Assembly (NCBI GenBank): GCA_003153935.1
Contig: PMCA01000003.1
Span: 1 to 5,597 of the forward strand
Source: Elusimicrobiota bacterium
Lineage (GTDB): Bacteria; CAYTYR01; UBA6262
Direction of reading: 5' to 3'
DNA length: 5,597 nucleotides
Part shown: piece after piece, positions 5,502-5,597 of the stretch
How positions within the stretch are numbered: the first letter of the stretch is position 1
Layout: each line of letters begins with the position of its first letter
The notes under the pieces: model-generated
Told to the model about the DNA's origin: nothing
Database searches by the model: none
Seen by the model: only the letters and a program-made list of their open reading frames with translations
Translations under genes and position numbers: made by a program

Positions 5502-5597
5502 CTACTTACCTGCCGGCATGGCGGGCATGGCTTTCGGCGTTGCAGGAGCGCACTCCTTGCATTCTTTGTCCATCTTCTTCTGGTGTTCTGCCTTCAT
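5502..5597 (-). CDS. Small Cys-x-x-Cys, Met/Pro-rich protein, edge of window
   Basis: An open frame of 31 codons ends in TAG at 5504-5502, just before a good terminator. An ATG falls exactly at the window edge (5597-5595), but the frame may continue upstream, so this may be only the C-terminal end of a longer protein. It begins MKAEHQKKMDKECKECAP: charged, with C13 and C16 in a CxxC pair. It ends in a low-complexity tail, PKAMPAMPAGK. CxxC pairs can bind metal or act in redox, but two cysteines alone do not show this. The terminator and the tidy end support a real gene; the function is unknown. Confidence 0.6.
   Translation of the reverse strand: MKAEHQKKMDKECKECAPATPKAMPAMPAGK

Noticed and set aside
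1-5597. CRISPR array, insertion sequence, tRNA or rRNA
   Set aside because: I saw no regularly spaced repeats, transposase frame, cloverleaf or rRNA stretch on either strand.

Overview
All protein-coding genes I can support lie on the minus strand, so the window reads right to left. Three traits suggest a Gram-negative-type, free-living, uncultivated-style bacterium: lipoprotein signals of the LSGC/LIGC type, an exported laminarinase-like glycoside hydrolase, and strong sigma70-type promoters. I cannot name the lineage from the sequence; an Omnitrophota/PVC-like or similar environmental bacterium is only a guess.

Layout, right to left. 5597-5502 holds the end of a small Cys-x-x-Cys, Met/Pro-rich protein cut by the window edge. 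A clear intrinsic terminator follows. A consensus promoter then leads into a 117-residue helical protein of unknown function. This overlaps by 8 nt a secreted GH16 endo-beta-glucanase whose catalytic motif is intact. After a 68-nt gap with a perfect hairpin and a short direct repeat comes a GC-poor block of three genes: a two-helix membrane protein with a possible PH-like domain, then two paralogous TolB/PD40-like lipoproteins sharing a 4-nt ATGA overlap. The last gene is glutamine-dependent NAD+ synthetase (nadE), whose C-terminal end lies beyond position 1.

The most interesting part is the 330-nt non-coding stretch 1452-1781. It contains a near-perfect promoter (TTGACA, 17 nt, TATACT), two closely spaced intrinsic terminators with competing alternative hairpins, an extended -10 promoter (TGGTATAAT), and a compact predicted three-way junction just before the nadE ribosome binding site. 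This looks like a small-RNA gene or an attenuated leader followed by a structured nadE 5' UTR. I do not recognise either element as a known RNA family.

How the genes work together: the 117-residue protein and GH16 are probably one transcription unit. The two lipoproteins are one translationally coupled unit. nadE appears to be transcribed separately from its own promoter and supplies NAD+ from deamido-NAD+.
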